The notes under the pieces were generated by a model. The model saw nothing but the letters and a program-made list of their open reading frames with translations, made no database searches and was not told the origin of the DNA. Below, in pieces: positions 11,178-22,843 of a stretch of DNA of 64,000 nucleotides. The stretch lies in assembly GCF_026210795.1 (NCBI RefSeq), contig NC_089438.1, positions 2,997,501 to 3,061,500 of the forward strand, given 5' to 3'. The DNA is from Rhizophagus irregularis (lineage: Eukaryota > Glomeromycota > Glomeromycetes > Glomerales > Glomeraceae). A program made the translations under genes and the position numbers. Within the stretch, counting starts at the first letter, position 1. Every line of letters starts with the position of its first letter.

Positions 11178-13410
11178 TCATCTATATCTAAAAATTTGAT
11201 AAAAAGAAAGATTTTAGATTTTTCAAATTAAATAAAATTTCAAATAATAAAATAAAGAATACTCACTATCCGGAAGTTCCAATTCATCTTGTCCTTCCAA
11301 ATGAAGATTTGGATTGTTATTTATTTCATCATCTACAAATAAAATAATTATTTAAAATGTATTAAATTAATTATTATTATTATTATTATAAACAGTTTAA
11401 ATAATAATATTGCATACCGTTAATATTATCATGATATTTTTTCATTTGTTGTTGCGTTGTTTCTTGAATATCTAAAAATTAAAATAACGTTATGTTCAAT
11501 ATTAAACAATTAAATTTGATAATATTAATCATTACTTACCATTTTTTTTGAATATTTTGGATAATTTTTTACTACCAACTAAAAAGTTTAAAATATAAAT
11601 ATTAATTGTTTGATTATTTATCTAAAAGAAATAATATTAAATATGTTTTATATATTACCTTTGAAAATGCTATTTATTTTTGAACTATTCGTCTGATTAT
11701 TCAACTTATCAAAATCATCAAGTATCTTATTATAGTGACATAAATCTAATATACTTACTGTTATTGGGAATATGAAAGTTATATGATTTATTACTGTGAA
11801 ATGCTAATAAAAGAAAATAATTTATTATTTAATTATTTAAAATAAGAAATATATATAAAATTGTAATGTATAATTTATACCTTCTTGTTCTTCTGCATTA
11901 TTATTTTAATAATTAAAAAGGTAAGATTTTAATTATTAATATCAACCATATATTAAAAATCAACAAATTTTAATAATACCTTCTGCTGCGTTTCTTGGTT
12001 CAGGAAGATTTTCAAATTAATAAACTTTACTCTTAAATAATCTGCTATATAGTATTCTAAATCACCTATTTCCAAATTATTATCTTCTTCCAGTTTGGTT
12101 AATAATTCATTTGGTTTATTTTGGTAGTAAAAATTAAGTTCTCTTATTCTTTTCCTAAGTGTTTCAATATCTGGTCTATTCAATGGATTAGCATCCCAAC
12201 ATTGTATCATTAAATTTTTATATTCTAAAGGAGTTCCTGATACAATTTTTGGTCTTATACCATTAATAATATATATTGCAAGATCAAAATCATGTTCATA
12301 ACTAATAAATGGTGGTCGTCCAGATGAAATTTCCCACATAAGTATGCCAATACTATAAATGTCAGATTTAAAATAGTTACTTTTCCTGCAATAACTTCCG
12401 GTGCAATGTAGGGAAGATTTCCATATATAGTACTTTTTAATGGTTTATCTGCAGGTCCACAAAATCCAAGGTCTCTAATAAAAAATTTATCACCAGATAA
12501 TATATTTCCAGAATGCAAATCTCTATGAATCGCATTCTCATTATGAACTCGTAAAAGTGCTTTAATTATACCAGCAGCAATTTGAATTCTTTCTTTCCAT
12601 GTAAGTTGATTATGATTTTGTTGTAAATATTTTCTTAAATCTGTATTAAGTTTATTCATTACAAGCATATAATCTCCATTTAATGGATCTTTTGTTAAAC
12701 CAAAACATTAAACAATCGCATCTGACCATCTATTACATATATTTAAATGCGAATTAGCCTATAAAATAAAGAATATATTATAAAAAATTTTAAATGAAAA
12801 ATTACTATACCGTTTTAGATTACAAACCTCTTCAAACCAACGTTTATTTGCACTTTCAACATTTTCTAATCTTTTAAGTACTACTCGTTGTATTCCAAAT
12901 CTTTTTAATTGTTGTTCATTAGAATCCCATTCATCATAACCTCCATCAACCCATTCTGCTGTATAAATTTCAGAATATCCACCTTTTGTTAAATATTTAA
13001 TATTTTTTAAATTATTATATGGAATCCATTCAATTATGACATTCGGTTCAAGTGTTTTCATCTGACATTCTTGTATTAAATTATCAATATCATCATTTCC
13101 AGATGTCCAATTTGAAAAATTATTTATTAAATAATTTCGAACACAATATTCACAATATAATGTAGCTAAACATTTTTGGTTACAATTTTCACAAACTCTA
13201 CTTGTTCCCTTATTATAAATAATTTTATTTTTAAGATGAAGTCAACATTCTTATTGCTTCAGATTTTTCATTTTTTGTAAGTGATTCATTAGCAAGAATT
13301 GTTTGTTTTTGAAATTCAAATTGCTTGTGTATGTCATTGTGAATATTAAAATCCGTTAGTGCATATGCTTTATTAATTGCAGTATAAATTAAATCTTTTC
13401 TAGTAGCAGA
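11178..13410 (-). pseudogene. TKL-type protein kinase pseudogene, nearly full length
   Basis: Minus-strand order: N-terminal 'SATRKDLIYTAINKAYAL'; a Cys-rich segment 'CENCNQKCLATLYCEYC'; the kinase domain with loop 'LTKGGYSEIYTAEW', lysine in 'VVLKRL', 'HRDLHSGNIL', 'RDLGFCGPADKP' (DLG for DFG), 'LPYIAPEVIAGK' and 'SDIYSIGILMWEISSGRPPF'; then a tail of short exons. A 69-bp intron spans 12759-12827; a 12-nt micro-exon (11881-11892) joins 'FENLPEPRNAAE' to 'EEQEAFHS'; the last exon ends in TGA at 11178-11180. Lesions: no ATG before 'SATRKD'; frame loss near 13230; nonsense TAA at 12708-12710 ('AIV*CFGL'); a 1-bp deletion near 12383; another shift near 12045; nonsense at 12017-12019 ('SKVY*FENLPEP'). 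It lies alone, with a TATA-containing promoter upstream. By family it would be a Ser/Thr signalling kinase. The lesions look real and recent because the sequence between them is well preserved. Confidence 0.85.
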
Positions 13411-13463
13411 GTAAATTTTTATTAAATAAATCTAAAATTTTTTTTAAATTTTATCGAGAACGG

Positions 13464-13498
13464 TTTATTTATATAGTCAATCATGTGTAACAATAACT
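13464..13498 (-). promoter_or_regulatory. TATA box and shared upstream module of the kinase pseudogene
   Basis: On the minus strand TATATAAATAAA (13464-13475) lies about 55 bp before the start of the kinase reading frame and is preceded directly by the module also found at 9527-9550. Position and sequence fit a core promoter. Confidence 0.45.
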
Positions 13499-14489
13499 GT
13501 GTATGTACTACTGTACTAAAACCTAATTTTTCACTATTAAGGAAAATTATTTTTCCGAAGCATCGAAAATTTATATAATACTATAATACCGTTTTTTATA
13601 TAATTTTTTTAATAATCAATTTTTTTTTTATTACTCGATGATCGTAAGTACTGTAACTTTTAAATAAACGTCAAAAATTTAGATTTAATCACATAAAAAA
13701 AGTTAAATTGATAAACTAATATTATATATGATGAAAATTAGTAATATAAAAATATTTTAAGAATGATTATTTAAGTCGAATTATTTTCTTAAAAATTAAT
13801 AAGTTGCTCTTCTGATATGGAAAAATCTGAAAGTTCGGAGGGAAAGTATCTATAAGGCAACACGGCATGCGTGTCACGACTATTTTTTTCTTTTTTTTTA
13901 ATTTTAATTTTTAATATTTATCATTGAAAGGTTCATAAAATTATTATTCGTTTTTGTCTATAATAACTGTAAAAAAATACTAAAACTATTTTAATGCTTA
14001 TGAGAAGAATAAAAGAGGCATCCAAGTCGATTAAATTTCGTGAAAAAAAAAATTTAAGCATTAGAAGCTAGGAGAAACTATAGAAAAGAAGTGAACTTAG
14101 TATTGTTGTTTAAATACTTCATGATAAGAGCCAGGTACAGAAAATCTAGCTTCTTCTTAATGCCATTCCCCAAGTTCCTCCGTTACTAGTTCTCCATTAT
14201 TTTATTTTTTTTATTTTTATATTTTTTTGTTAATAAAACGTATTCTTTATTAGGATGAAAAAAATACAAATTGCTCAAACTATTGCAGAAACACTTGGGC
14301 CATACAGGTAATGCATGAACGCTCTCTATATATCAACATACGGTATGAGCACATAATATTAACCCTATAACTAACCGATCAATCGCTATACACTATGCAA
14401 ACGCTATAAGATAATTTATAAAAAGAAAAGCAATAAACTAAATACACGTTTAATTGTCCTTTATACTTTTTTCAATTCAATAAAATGGC
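13499..14489. other. AT-rich spacer
   Basis: An isolated exon-like string 'MKKIQIAQTIAETLGPYR' precedes a GTAATG at about 14311 on the plus strand, but no continuation was found. Otherwise nothing is recognisable. Confidence 0.25.
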
Positions 14490-14850
14490 TTGAAAAGTTG
14501 GATATTTTATTCTTGTCTTTTTTCTTACCGTTTGCCAATCGTCGTTGTTATTATTGTTACTTTCTTCTTCTTGCTCTATAACGTGTTTCTTCCCTTGTTT
14601 TTCGTCATCCGTAGATTGCGAAGGCGTCGAAGATTTTTCTCACCTAATATTCCTGACTTGAATTTACTGATCGTTTCCATAACTTTATCAACCGACGGTG
14701 GTTTATTTGGCGTACTTTGATCTTCTCCTCTAAACGTGCGTTCATTTATCTATCCTTAGTCCTTTGGTTTCACAAAAATAGTCTAATTCTTGAAAAGGCA
14801 TTTCAACATCCTCAGAATTTATGCTACGTTTTGAGTAGTGATGTCGACTT
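14490..14850 (-). pseudogene. Unrecognised coding fragments
   Basis: Three minus-strand pieces have coding-like composition: 'DVEMPFQELDYFCETKGLRI' (stop near 14745), 'STPNKPPSVDKVMETISKFK' with a GTGAGA that could be a donor, and 'STPSQSTDDEKQGKKHVIEQ' running on through an N-rich stretch to 'DDWQTVRKKTRIKYPT'. They lie in different frames. GTGAGA and GTAAGA at two of the junctions could make this a spliced gene rather than a broken one. I do not recognise the family; the acidic/N-rich run ending in 'DDWQTV' recalls nucleic-acid-associated proteins, but this is weak. Confidence 0.3.
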
Positions 14851-16190
14851 AACTGATTGGTTTTAACAGAATTATAATTAAAGCAGAAAACCAACGTTGT
14901 TTTTTAACTTGTTAAATCACTAGATACTAGATCTGAGTAATGTATTTTTAGCCTTTTCGGACATGAGATTTCAGCTTGGATTATGAAGGTATATTGGAAG
15001 GAAGAATGTTAGTATTTTTTTATAATTGGGAACGTTATTAATGTTCCTTTTTCTTTTTTTCTTTAGGAGACGCCTTAATTTCGACTTTTATTTATTACTA
15101 AACATAAAATGTAATGAATCTAATCTAGTTGTAAAAATTCTATGGCAAATCTGAATATAAAAAAAATTAATTTGATAATTTCGAAACGTTTAGAGTGATT
15201 ATGAACGTAAATTATCAACATTTTTGCCCACGTTTGAAAATTCTTTTTGTTTAAAATTTGTTAAAAATATACTTTGATTAATTTTCTTTATCAAAAACAA
15301 ATTTCAAAAAGAAAGAAAAATCAAATAAAAAATTTATAAATTTCAAAAAGAATTCTTCAAAACACAAACTTAAAACTAATTAAAATGAATCAAAGATATA
15401 TCAACGCAATACTTACTACCAAACCAGTCGTTATTATCGCTTCCGAAGTAACCAAACCTAATTAAATGTAAACGACAATTTAATATATATTTAAGATATA
15501 TATTTGAAACACGTTCAGGAAACAATTTCGAATTATATTATTTAAGAATAAAGTTAGCCTGGTATTCTGATGCTAACTTATAAATTTGAACATCCAAATA
15601 TCTAATTTAATTCTTTTAATTTCTTTTTTGTATAATTATTTTATAATTTTTTTCAGGTGTGGTGTTGTAATATAAATTATTTGAAAAAATTATTTATATT
15701 TAGTACTTCTCTTGGCGCGTCTGTAGAGACCAATTCCTAACGAAAATATACACAAACTGGTTAATAATACAAGGATCTTTGGGAAAGGATAAATTTGAGT
15801 CAGATATACGAATGGTACTTAAAGGAAATTTAGAGAACAATCGGTAAATATCGGTTTTATTAATGAATTATAGGTCACTTTTTTTTTCTATCGTTACAAG
15901 AGGCTACTTATAAAAAAAATTCATCTAAGATCGAAGGAGATCTAGATCTCGAATCGTCATATATTTAAATAAAACTAGTTCTGCTAATTATGTATATTAC
16001 AAATATAAAAATAACAATAAAACAAATAATAATAATAAAATACGTAATTAATTTAACAAAATAAAACCTCCTCCTTCCTAAAAACGACAATAATTAATCT
16101 TTCCGAATCATCACCCATCACCTGACTATCACCTGATTTTTCTAGTATATAGGAGATATCGCAAGTTCGCAGAAATCATTGCACATAATC
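14851..16190. other. AT-rich spacer
   Basis: Only short biased frames and A/T tracts; no recognised RNA or repeat. Confidence 0.3.
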
Positions 16191-16227
16191 ACGTGCCTGC
16201 GGACGTGCAACCTATAAAAAAGTCTAT

Positions 16228-16401
16228 CATTAGTCTTTTTCCCGTAAGTACCGTTCAACTATTCTGCCGAAAACAAAAGAAACAAATAAAGAAAAAAATA
16301 AACTTCGTACTAAAAAGGGTATCCTTAAAGCCAAAGCCGCCCTGGAGCTTAATATTTCAACCTATAGAAAATGTTGGTTCGTTATTCACGGAAAATCATG
16401 A
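16228..16401 (+). other. Small GC-richer open stretch, 57 codons
   Basis: Between an upstream TAG and a downstream TGA, one plus-strand frame reads 'KETNKEKNKLRTKKGILKAK' then 'LNISTYRKCWFVIHGKS'. Its codons are less AT-biased than those of the neighbours, which hints at past coding use. There is no start codon and no recognised family. A competing frame across the same bases is as long, so this is weak. Confidence 0.2.
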
Positions 16402-16870
16402 AAATTATTCGGTTGGTTTTGATGTTTTACCGATCATGTTAGCATGAAATACTGTAACAGAAATATTCGAATAAATTTCAAGAAAAATTTATATATACTG
16501 CGTATATACAGTATATATATATATATATATATTGAATTAATTTAAAAGTTTACTAGTGCTTCGCACCAACCACTTCTGTAAATAATCTGTAACATGATTA
16601 AAATTATTAAATTATTTAAATTCATTAATATTTTTAATTGTAAAGATTTACCATTAACAACATTCACGTGTAACTTTTGAACAAAATGATCGAGATGCTA
16701 TAATTAACGATATATTCGTATTCATTATTTTCATATTTAAGACAAAAGGTTAATATAATAACATTTATTTAATGTTATAAATTTTTATAAATAATACAGC
16801 ATCGTATATACAAAAATAATACTAACTAAATGACTAATGCATTTTATAAAAAATGAAAAATAATAAACCC
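16402..16870. other. AT-rich spacer with an (AT)n run
   Basis: Contains the dinucleotide run TATATATATA at about 16508-16532 and the AT-rich 3' flank of the 180-residue gene. Nothing else seen. Confidence 0.4.
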
Positions 16871-17413
16871 TTAAACTCCTTGTTGAATATTTTCGTTGTT
16901 AAGGTTTAATAATACCAGACTATTCTCATAATCTTGAGTATAATCGTCACTAGCATTTCGAAAAGAAGGAGTACCATCCATGACTTCTTCATTAAAATTA
17001 TCTTGCATCATATTTCTATACAAATTTTGTTTATAAATTTCTTTAGGTGCCAAGTAATTAGTTAATAATTGCTTCAAGTGAAGTTTGAAGTGTAGTGGAG
17101 AAATTTCCTGTTGCTGATGTTGCTGAAGACTCTGCTGGTTATAATCTATATTATAAAATCTTTTATTTAAAAATTGGGCTGAGGCCAACTCACAAGTTAT
17201 TCGATAAATTTTTTTCGAATCAATTTGACTATGATAAAATGCATAACTTTTAGATTGAACATAATTATAAGTTTGGTCGTTGTCATCGGTATCATTTGTT
17301 AATTGATATACAAGTTCGAAGGACATTGGTACTTCTTCACAGGTAATATGGTAATTAACGAGAAAACCCGGTGGGTTATAAAAGAAAGCTAGACTTGGAG
17401 TTATTGGCTGCAT
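16871..17413 (-). CDS. Hypothetical protein, divergent member of the 'EFYF/LPND' family (180 aa)
   Basis: A single intact frame of 180 codons starts at ATG 17413 and has varied amino-acid use. Residues about 30-95 contain 'SFELVYQLTND' and 'IYRITCELASAQFLNKR'. These line up with '[10 protein letters not shown]' and '[17 protein letters not shown]' in the zinc-finger protein at 31.8-33.3 kb and with 'TKLENARLLNERIN' in the fragment at 44.2 kb. A Q-rich patch 'QQSLQQHQQQ' follows, as a QQ-rich stretch does in the zinc-finger protein, and the tail is acidic and N-rich. No zinc finger is present, so this member keeps only the C-terminal module. Function is unknown; a transcription-related role is inference from the paralogue alone. 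A TATATAAAGG on the minus strand near 17880 is the nearest promoter-like site but lies about 470 bp away. Confidence 0.65.
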   Translation of the reverse strand: MQPITPSLAFFYNPPGFLVNYHITCEEVPMSFELVYQLTNDTDDNDQTYNYVQSKSYAFYHSQIDSKKIYRITCELASAQFLNKRFYNIDYNQQSLQQHQQQEISPLHFKLHLKQLLTNYLAPKEIYKQNLYRNMMQDNFNEEVMDGTPSFRNASDDYTQDYENSLVLLNLNNENIQQGV

Positions 17414-18438
17414 ACTACGTATTTGGAAAAAGAATATAATACAATAGTTATTTAGTAAGTTATATATTTGTGGAGGTTGGAGTTAATCGATTAAAATTAT
17501 CTAAACTATACTGTATGTGAATATCATAGGTTTCAAAATTAGTTTTATTTTTTGATCGGTTCCGACCTCTAGATAAGAGGAGTGTGAAAATGCTGTATTA
17601 TGAGAAATAGAAAATCATATGTGATGATATAACTATTGCTTGGGTAATTTAGAGAATGATTGTATTTTATTGTAAATTAATGTAATCAATTAATAAGATT
17701 AAGAGATGAAACAGATGGTAGAGATCGGTTGAAGAATATTAGAGAATTGATGGATAGAATGAGGAAGAATTACGAGAATAAATTTTTGTATGAATGTGGT
17801 TGGTTTGTTTCTTTCTTTTTTTTGTAAAAAAAAAAAATAAATTTTTTTTTTCGTTTCTGTAAGAATTTTTCTAAGCCTTTATATAAGGTTAATTTGGGCG
17901 TAAAGGCGGTGTCGCAAAATTTTTATTAATAGATTAAATGACATCCTTTTTTATCTTTTTCATTACATTATTAAATAAATACGCCAAATTTATTTGCGAA
18001 AAATGCATGATACTGTATATTATATTAAATAGTTTTATTCATGCGATTTAACGATATAACTGATTCAAGGATAGAAAAAAATTTTTTTAACGTATCGGAA
18101 TTCTTTAGATATTACGACTTTTAATTAACAGATTTATCCGCACTCAACCAATTTATTCACATAGGAGTACAGCCGTATAATTATAATTCACATTATATTT
18201 TCGTTATACCGAATTTTTTGTAATGGATTATAAAATGAATATCGAAATCCACTTTATATTATTTTTCTAGTTAATATTGTAATATATAAAATGCGTGAAT
18301 GAAACTTTCTGCAGTATAATAAATCTTGCTTTTGCTAATGTTCGACAAGTTTTCATAATAAATCAAGTTAGGATCCCGAAAGGTCAACGTATTATCGTTA
18401 TAACTCGGTCAAAATTTGCGAAATGATAATTCGAATTC
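17414..18438. other. 5' flank of the 180-aa gene and AT-rich spacer
   Basis: Long T and A tracts at 17810-17850 and a minus-strand TATATAAAGG near 17880. No further gene. Confidence 0.3.
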
Positions 18439-18439
18439 A

Positions 18440-18680
18440 ATGAAGAAGTTAATTGGTCAGTAATTTCTAATCTCTCAATCCATTATGAGATTAATTCAGC
18501 ATGTTCGTGTGTAATAATTGTTGAATTAATATCAATATTTCCTATTGCAGTATTGTTCATACGAGGTTTTGACTCATCTAGCCGATAATTATAAATTGAT
18601 CGGCACTGTAACTTAAATCCAGCCCTGATGAAAATGAGTAATGTCAGCCAGTATCTAAAAAACTTATCCACAAAAGTCAA
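18440..18680 (-). pseudogene. TLDc-domain (BTB-TLDc type) fragment
   Basis: The minus strand reads 'YNYRLDESKPRMNNTAIGNI', then 'INSTIITHEHAELIS', a stop at about 18481-18483, then 'WIERLEITDQLTSS'. 'SxIITxxHAELISxWIxRLEI' is the start of the TLDc domain as it occurs after BTB/BACK domains in the expanded glomeromycete family. The Lys expected between S and W is replaced by TAA. Downstream the frame shifts and the remaining TLDc sequence is not recognisable. A membrane-like stretch at the N-terminal end of the open part is probably out-of-frame noise. I call it a broken fragment of a BTB-TLDc gene. Confidence 0.5.
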
Positions 18681-20323
18681 GATCTACTATGCGATTTCCG
18701 GTCGTTTGAATATTACAGTATTATTATTTCAAAAACGTGTGTACAATTTTCATATTTTATTTTTTTTAAAAAAAAGATTTGTATTCTTTTGTTAAGAAAA
18801 AAAAATCAAAACTTACCTAAATTTGTCCATATTGACTATTTTCCTTTGAAAAGACACCTTATTTAAGTTCTTTATTTTTTTTTTTCAAAAAAAAAAGGGG
18901 GAAAAAAAAAGGTTTATTCTAAACAAAAATGAACAGATGACCGATTCTGAAACGCCAACATACATCGGAATTCCTAAAAGTGTAATACTTTTTTAGGCTT
19001 ATTAATAAAGTATATGAAAATATTTGAATCTGTTAGAATCAAATAAATCTGGTTAATAAAGCTTTTTTTCGTCGTTGTTGTCGATTGTTGCTGTGTGAAA
19101 ATTCATTGTAAAATATTTTGAAAGCCTTTATTCGTTTATTTGTATGTTTCACAGGTTTTTGTACCAATTATTTTAAAATAGTCAACATATTTTTTCAATA
19201 AAGAAAAAGAATTTTTTTTTTAAAACAATTAGTAATCAATATTCTTTTTACAGAATTTTATATCTTAAAAAATTCTCATGAAGTACGCCCTCGATGATCA
19301 CATTGTCACACTGCATTTTTTTTGCATAATTGAACAAACTTGGACGGAACTTTCCCTCAATCGAGTGACATCAAGTTTATATTATTATTCCCGATTGTTC
19401 CTACTAGTAGATCATCTAAGAATTGACATAAATCGTTATTAATGCCTTAACAAAATTTGCAGATCCTTGGCCAAACACAATTCGGAATAATTAAACTGTA
19501 AACAAGAGATCGGCGCAAAATTATGAGTTCAACGCATCACCCGAACAATGCGGGAGATGAGGAAGTAAAATTAATCAAAGAAAATCTTGATCAAACAATT
19601 AGTCTTTTATAATAATGCTCAGGGCGTACCAAATTTATACAAGATTATGTGAACCAAAGAAAATTAAGACTAAAAATGTTTAGAAATTTATTTCATTATA
19701 TTTCTACATTGTATTGAGATAGAACATTAACAAATATTTTATAACCGACTAAAATTACATTTATCTGTTAGTTTAATTGTTAATTAGGAATAATTTTATA
19801 TGATTAGTAAGTCAAAGTACATATTTGTTTGAGATTATCCAAAAATTATTAATTAATTATACTTTTTGATACCTTTCAAATTGGAATAAAAAAAAAATAT
19901 TTACACAAAATATTATTTTGAAATCTTTTTACCTTTGATTAAGCATGAAATTTTGAACACATATTGAATATGTATAGGAAAGTTTTTTGCAATTCGTAAA
20001 TTTGTCATTATTTTTGAAAGAAATTTCATATTCAATAACAAAGTAATTATTTTAACTTAATATTAATAAAATATTTACTAATCTTTATATATTATATTAT
20101 TTAGCTAACCGCATTGTTTGGCAAATGTTACACACAGCTAAAAAACCCTATTAAAATATGACATGTCATTTCCAATCGAATAATCAAGGTGCGCACTATT
20201 TCTGGTACTATACTCCGCGGATCTACATTCTGATCAAATGACTTTCAACACATGATTTTTAAATATGTAATAAATTATGTCATCTCTATTCATTTTTTCA
20301 CAACAATCACCTTTTCTTTAAAA
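18681..20323. other. AT-rich spacer with one small open frame
   Basis: At 19523-19612 a 29-codon plus-strand frame ('MSSTHHPNNAGDEEVKLIKE'...) has the look of a first exon, but it ends in a stop and no partner exon was found. Elsewhere there are A/T tracts (18760-18910) and no recognised feature. Confidence 0.3.
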
Positions 20324-21504
20324 ATGAGGTAAATACATAATTTTACATTTTTTTTTATCTAAGGAAATTTTGTTAATGTTAATTCTTTTCTTATATAGTA
20401 ATAACAAAAAAACCGAATGGACTATAATTGAGACTTTTGAAGAGGATGACTTTATTTGCATTGATTTTTATGGTAAAATACTTATAAATTTAATAAAAAA
20501 TATTCCCACGTTTATAATTTTTTCTTTTTGCATTAAAATATATATGATGATTACTCAAAATTCTTTATTTCCTTTTTTTTAGAAAGAGCAAAAAAAGGGA
20601 ACAATACTAGGTATGTTTTTAATAATAATTAATACCGTATATCGCAATTACTATCGTTAAAAGTAATTCAACATATGATAAAATTTATTTAATATTAATA
20701 ATATATTTTGTTAATTTCATTTATAGTGATTATAAATTTGGGAATCCCAAAGTTAAATATGAACCGAATTTTGATAAAAAAAGGAATAGCCTCTTAAGTT
20801 TAAAGAATGAAGAATATTATTTAGAGTGGGATAAATATATTTCAAAATATCGAAAATCAATTTATAATGAAGAAATAGAAAATTTACAAAATCAGTTGAA
20901 AGAATTAAAAATTGTTGAAAGTAATATTGAAAGGGATCTTGATTATAATAAGAGGAACGAAAAAAAATTTAAGGAATCTCAAAATAAATATGTTGAAAAT
21001 CAAATTAAAATAAAGGAAGTTGACAAAAATATAAATAATTTACTTCAAGATATTTATAAACTTAATCAATTAAAAGATATTGGAAAAGATCTTTTGGGTA
21101 ATAAAATAAGTTTTGGATTATTTGATGTGGATTTTAAAACTTTACAAAATCTTCCTGCTGATTGTAAGTACTGTAAATTATTTACTGGTAAATTGCTTTG
21201 GTCTTAATTATTTTTTTTTATTTATAATATTAGTTGTGGCTTTTCCTGCGTTCCTTGTTGAATATAATCATAGAAGTGATTCAATTTCAAATACTAAAGG
21301 TGATTTGAAATATTTGGATTCTTTACCACAAGGAATTAAAGATGATATTATCAAGGTCAATATTCAAACATTTTATTAATATTTATAATATTTAAAGAAA
21401 TAAAATAATTTTGAATTTTATTATTTTAGTCAGCAAATAAGTACAACATAAAATACACGATTGATCTATTTAACGAATATGAAAAGATTCATCGTGCTAA
21501 TTAA
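20324..21504 (+). CDS. Six-exon coiled-coil protein of unknown function (246 aa)
   Basis: The exons join in one frame: 20324-20328, 20399-20472, 20583-20610, 20727-21163, 21234-21355 and 21430-21504. They total 741 nt including TAA. All introns are GT..AG, 70-116 bp, with T-rich acceptors. The first exon is only ATGAG; splicing to TAATAAC gives 'MSNNKKTEWTIIETFEEDDF', whereas reading straight through stops at once. Residues about 60-150 form a strong coiled coil ('EEIENLQNQLKELKIVESNI' to 'NNLLQDIYKLNQLKDIGKDL'). The C-terminal part is globular ('SFGLFDVDFKTLQNLPADF', 'LKYLDSLPQGIKDDIIK') and ends 'NEYEKIHRAN'. Composition and consistent splice sites mark it as a real gene. No family was recognised; a structural or scaffold role is only a guess from the coiled coil. 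The neighbours are spacer DNA and give no functional clue. Confidence 0.75.
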
Positions 21505-22657
21505 TTTTTTGATGGCGAATAAAACATATGTATATATTTTCTTTTTTTTATAAAAAATTTATTTCTCGCAATGAATTATAATGTACCGTATTTATTTTGT
21601 TTTTTTTTATTTGTAAATAAGTTTTTATTTTAATTAACATATAATCTTGTTAAACTTTACTAACATTTGATATAATATGAAATTTATGAGATACTGAGAA
21701 ATGTATAACAGAATCTAACAAAGTTAATGGTTTACTGCGTAATCTCTTTGTGGATAAGATCCATGTGACCATGCATATAATCTATTATAGTTTTTGATTA
21801 AAATCTCGTTGGGACGAACCAATCTGTTCCACGTTATAGTTAATTTAAGTAGAAGTAGTCGTCTTTGTCTTATTATCAACAAAATTTGCGAAATCTGTAT
21901 GTCAAAAAAAAGTAAACCACGTGAGAGACAGAGGACAACAGAATTTAGGAGTAACATAAATTGATGTCTTATGTAATTAGTGAAGCTTAATCTATCTGCA
22001 AAATTAAAAATTCTAGATAATGTCTATAAATATATTATCTGGCGATACTATTTAAAATATAAATTTATTACCAAATTAAACTTTATTACTCTATAAATAA
22101 ATCATTGTTAAAAAAGAAATTTAATTGTAAGTTTATAATCACGAGTTACGACTCATTTTTTTGGACAAAAAAAAATTTTTTTTTCCGAAATTTATTTATT
22201 TATTTATTTATTTTTCGATAAAAATAAAACCTAATTTTCACTAAGAACTTTCAATTTAGATATTTTTTTTTGAATTTAAGTCGATTCTCTAAACATTTTG
22301 AACATTGTACCGCACATAAAATGATTTAACTCAATCTCGCATTATAAAAAACATAAACAACAAAAACTTAGAAAACTTAAACAACAAAGTCTTGTATCAC
22401 CACCAAAAAAGTTATTACAATTGATGTAATTTACTACTTATCTATAATTTAAGTATTTCCGTATTATATGAAAGTGCATGATCATTTTCATCAATCGTAA
22501 TATTAAAAGTTCCAAATTAACACTGATGTTATAACGCTTGGGTTTGTCTTAGAAGATAATGCAATTATATCTGAACAGTTTATCATCAAGCAAGAAAACC
22601 CTGTATTTTCCTAAATAATATCAAGATAATTCACTAAAAAGATATATAAAAAGAAGA
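21505..22657. other. AT-rich spacer
   Basis: Includes an (ATTT)n run at about 22190-22214 (TTTATTTATTTATTTATTT). A 77-codon minus-strand frame at 21724-21957 has no recognised features. Confidence 0.3.
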
Positions 22658-22843
22658 ATGAATTATTTGTTTAGTAAAAGTATCAGCTACAATATTTTTG
22701 AAATTGGAGATCAACGGAACTTATCAGACTATCATACCGAGTTATTACAAATCAAAGAAGAGCAGCAATCTTCTAGAAGACTGTAAGATATTCAGGAACA
22801 ATTAGAAAATGTTACAAAGGAAGACACACAATCTTACAATAAG
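22658..22843 (+). pseudogene. Coiled-coil coding fragment with one nonsense codon
   Basis: ATG at 22658 opens 'MNYLFSKSISYNIFEIGDQR' and continues 'DYHTELLQIKEEQQSSRRL', a stop, then 'DIQEQLENVTKEDTQSYNK' and TGA. The two parts are in the same frame and equally coding-like, so the TAA at about 22787 looks like a nonsense change in an exon about 60 codons long. Charged and Q/E-rich, probably helical. No family recognised. Confidence 0.35.

Noticed and set aside
12255-12668. Two overlapping kinase frames read as two genes
   Set aside because: They are one gene separated by a 1-bp deletion near 12383; motifs continue across it in order.
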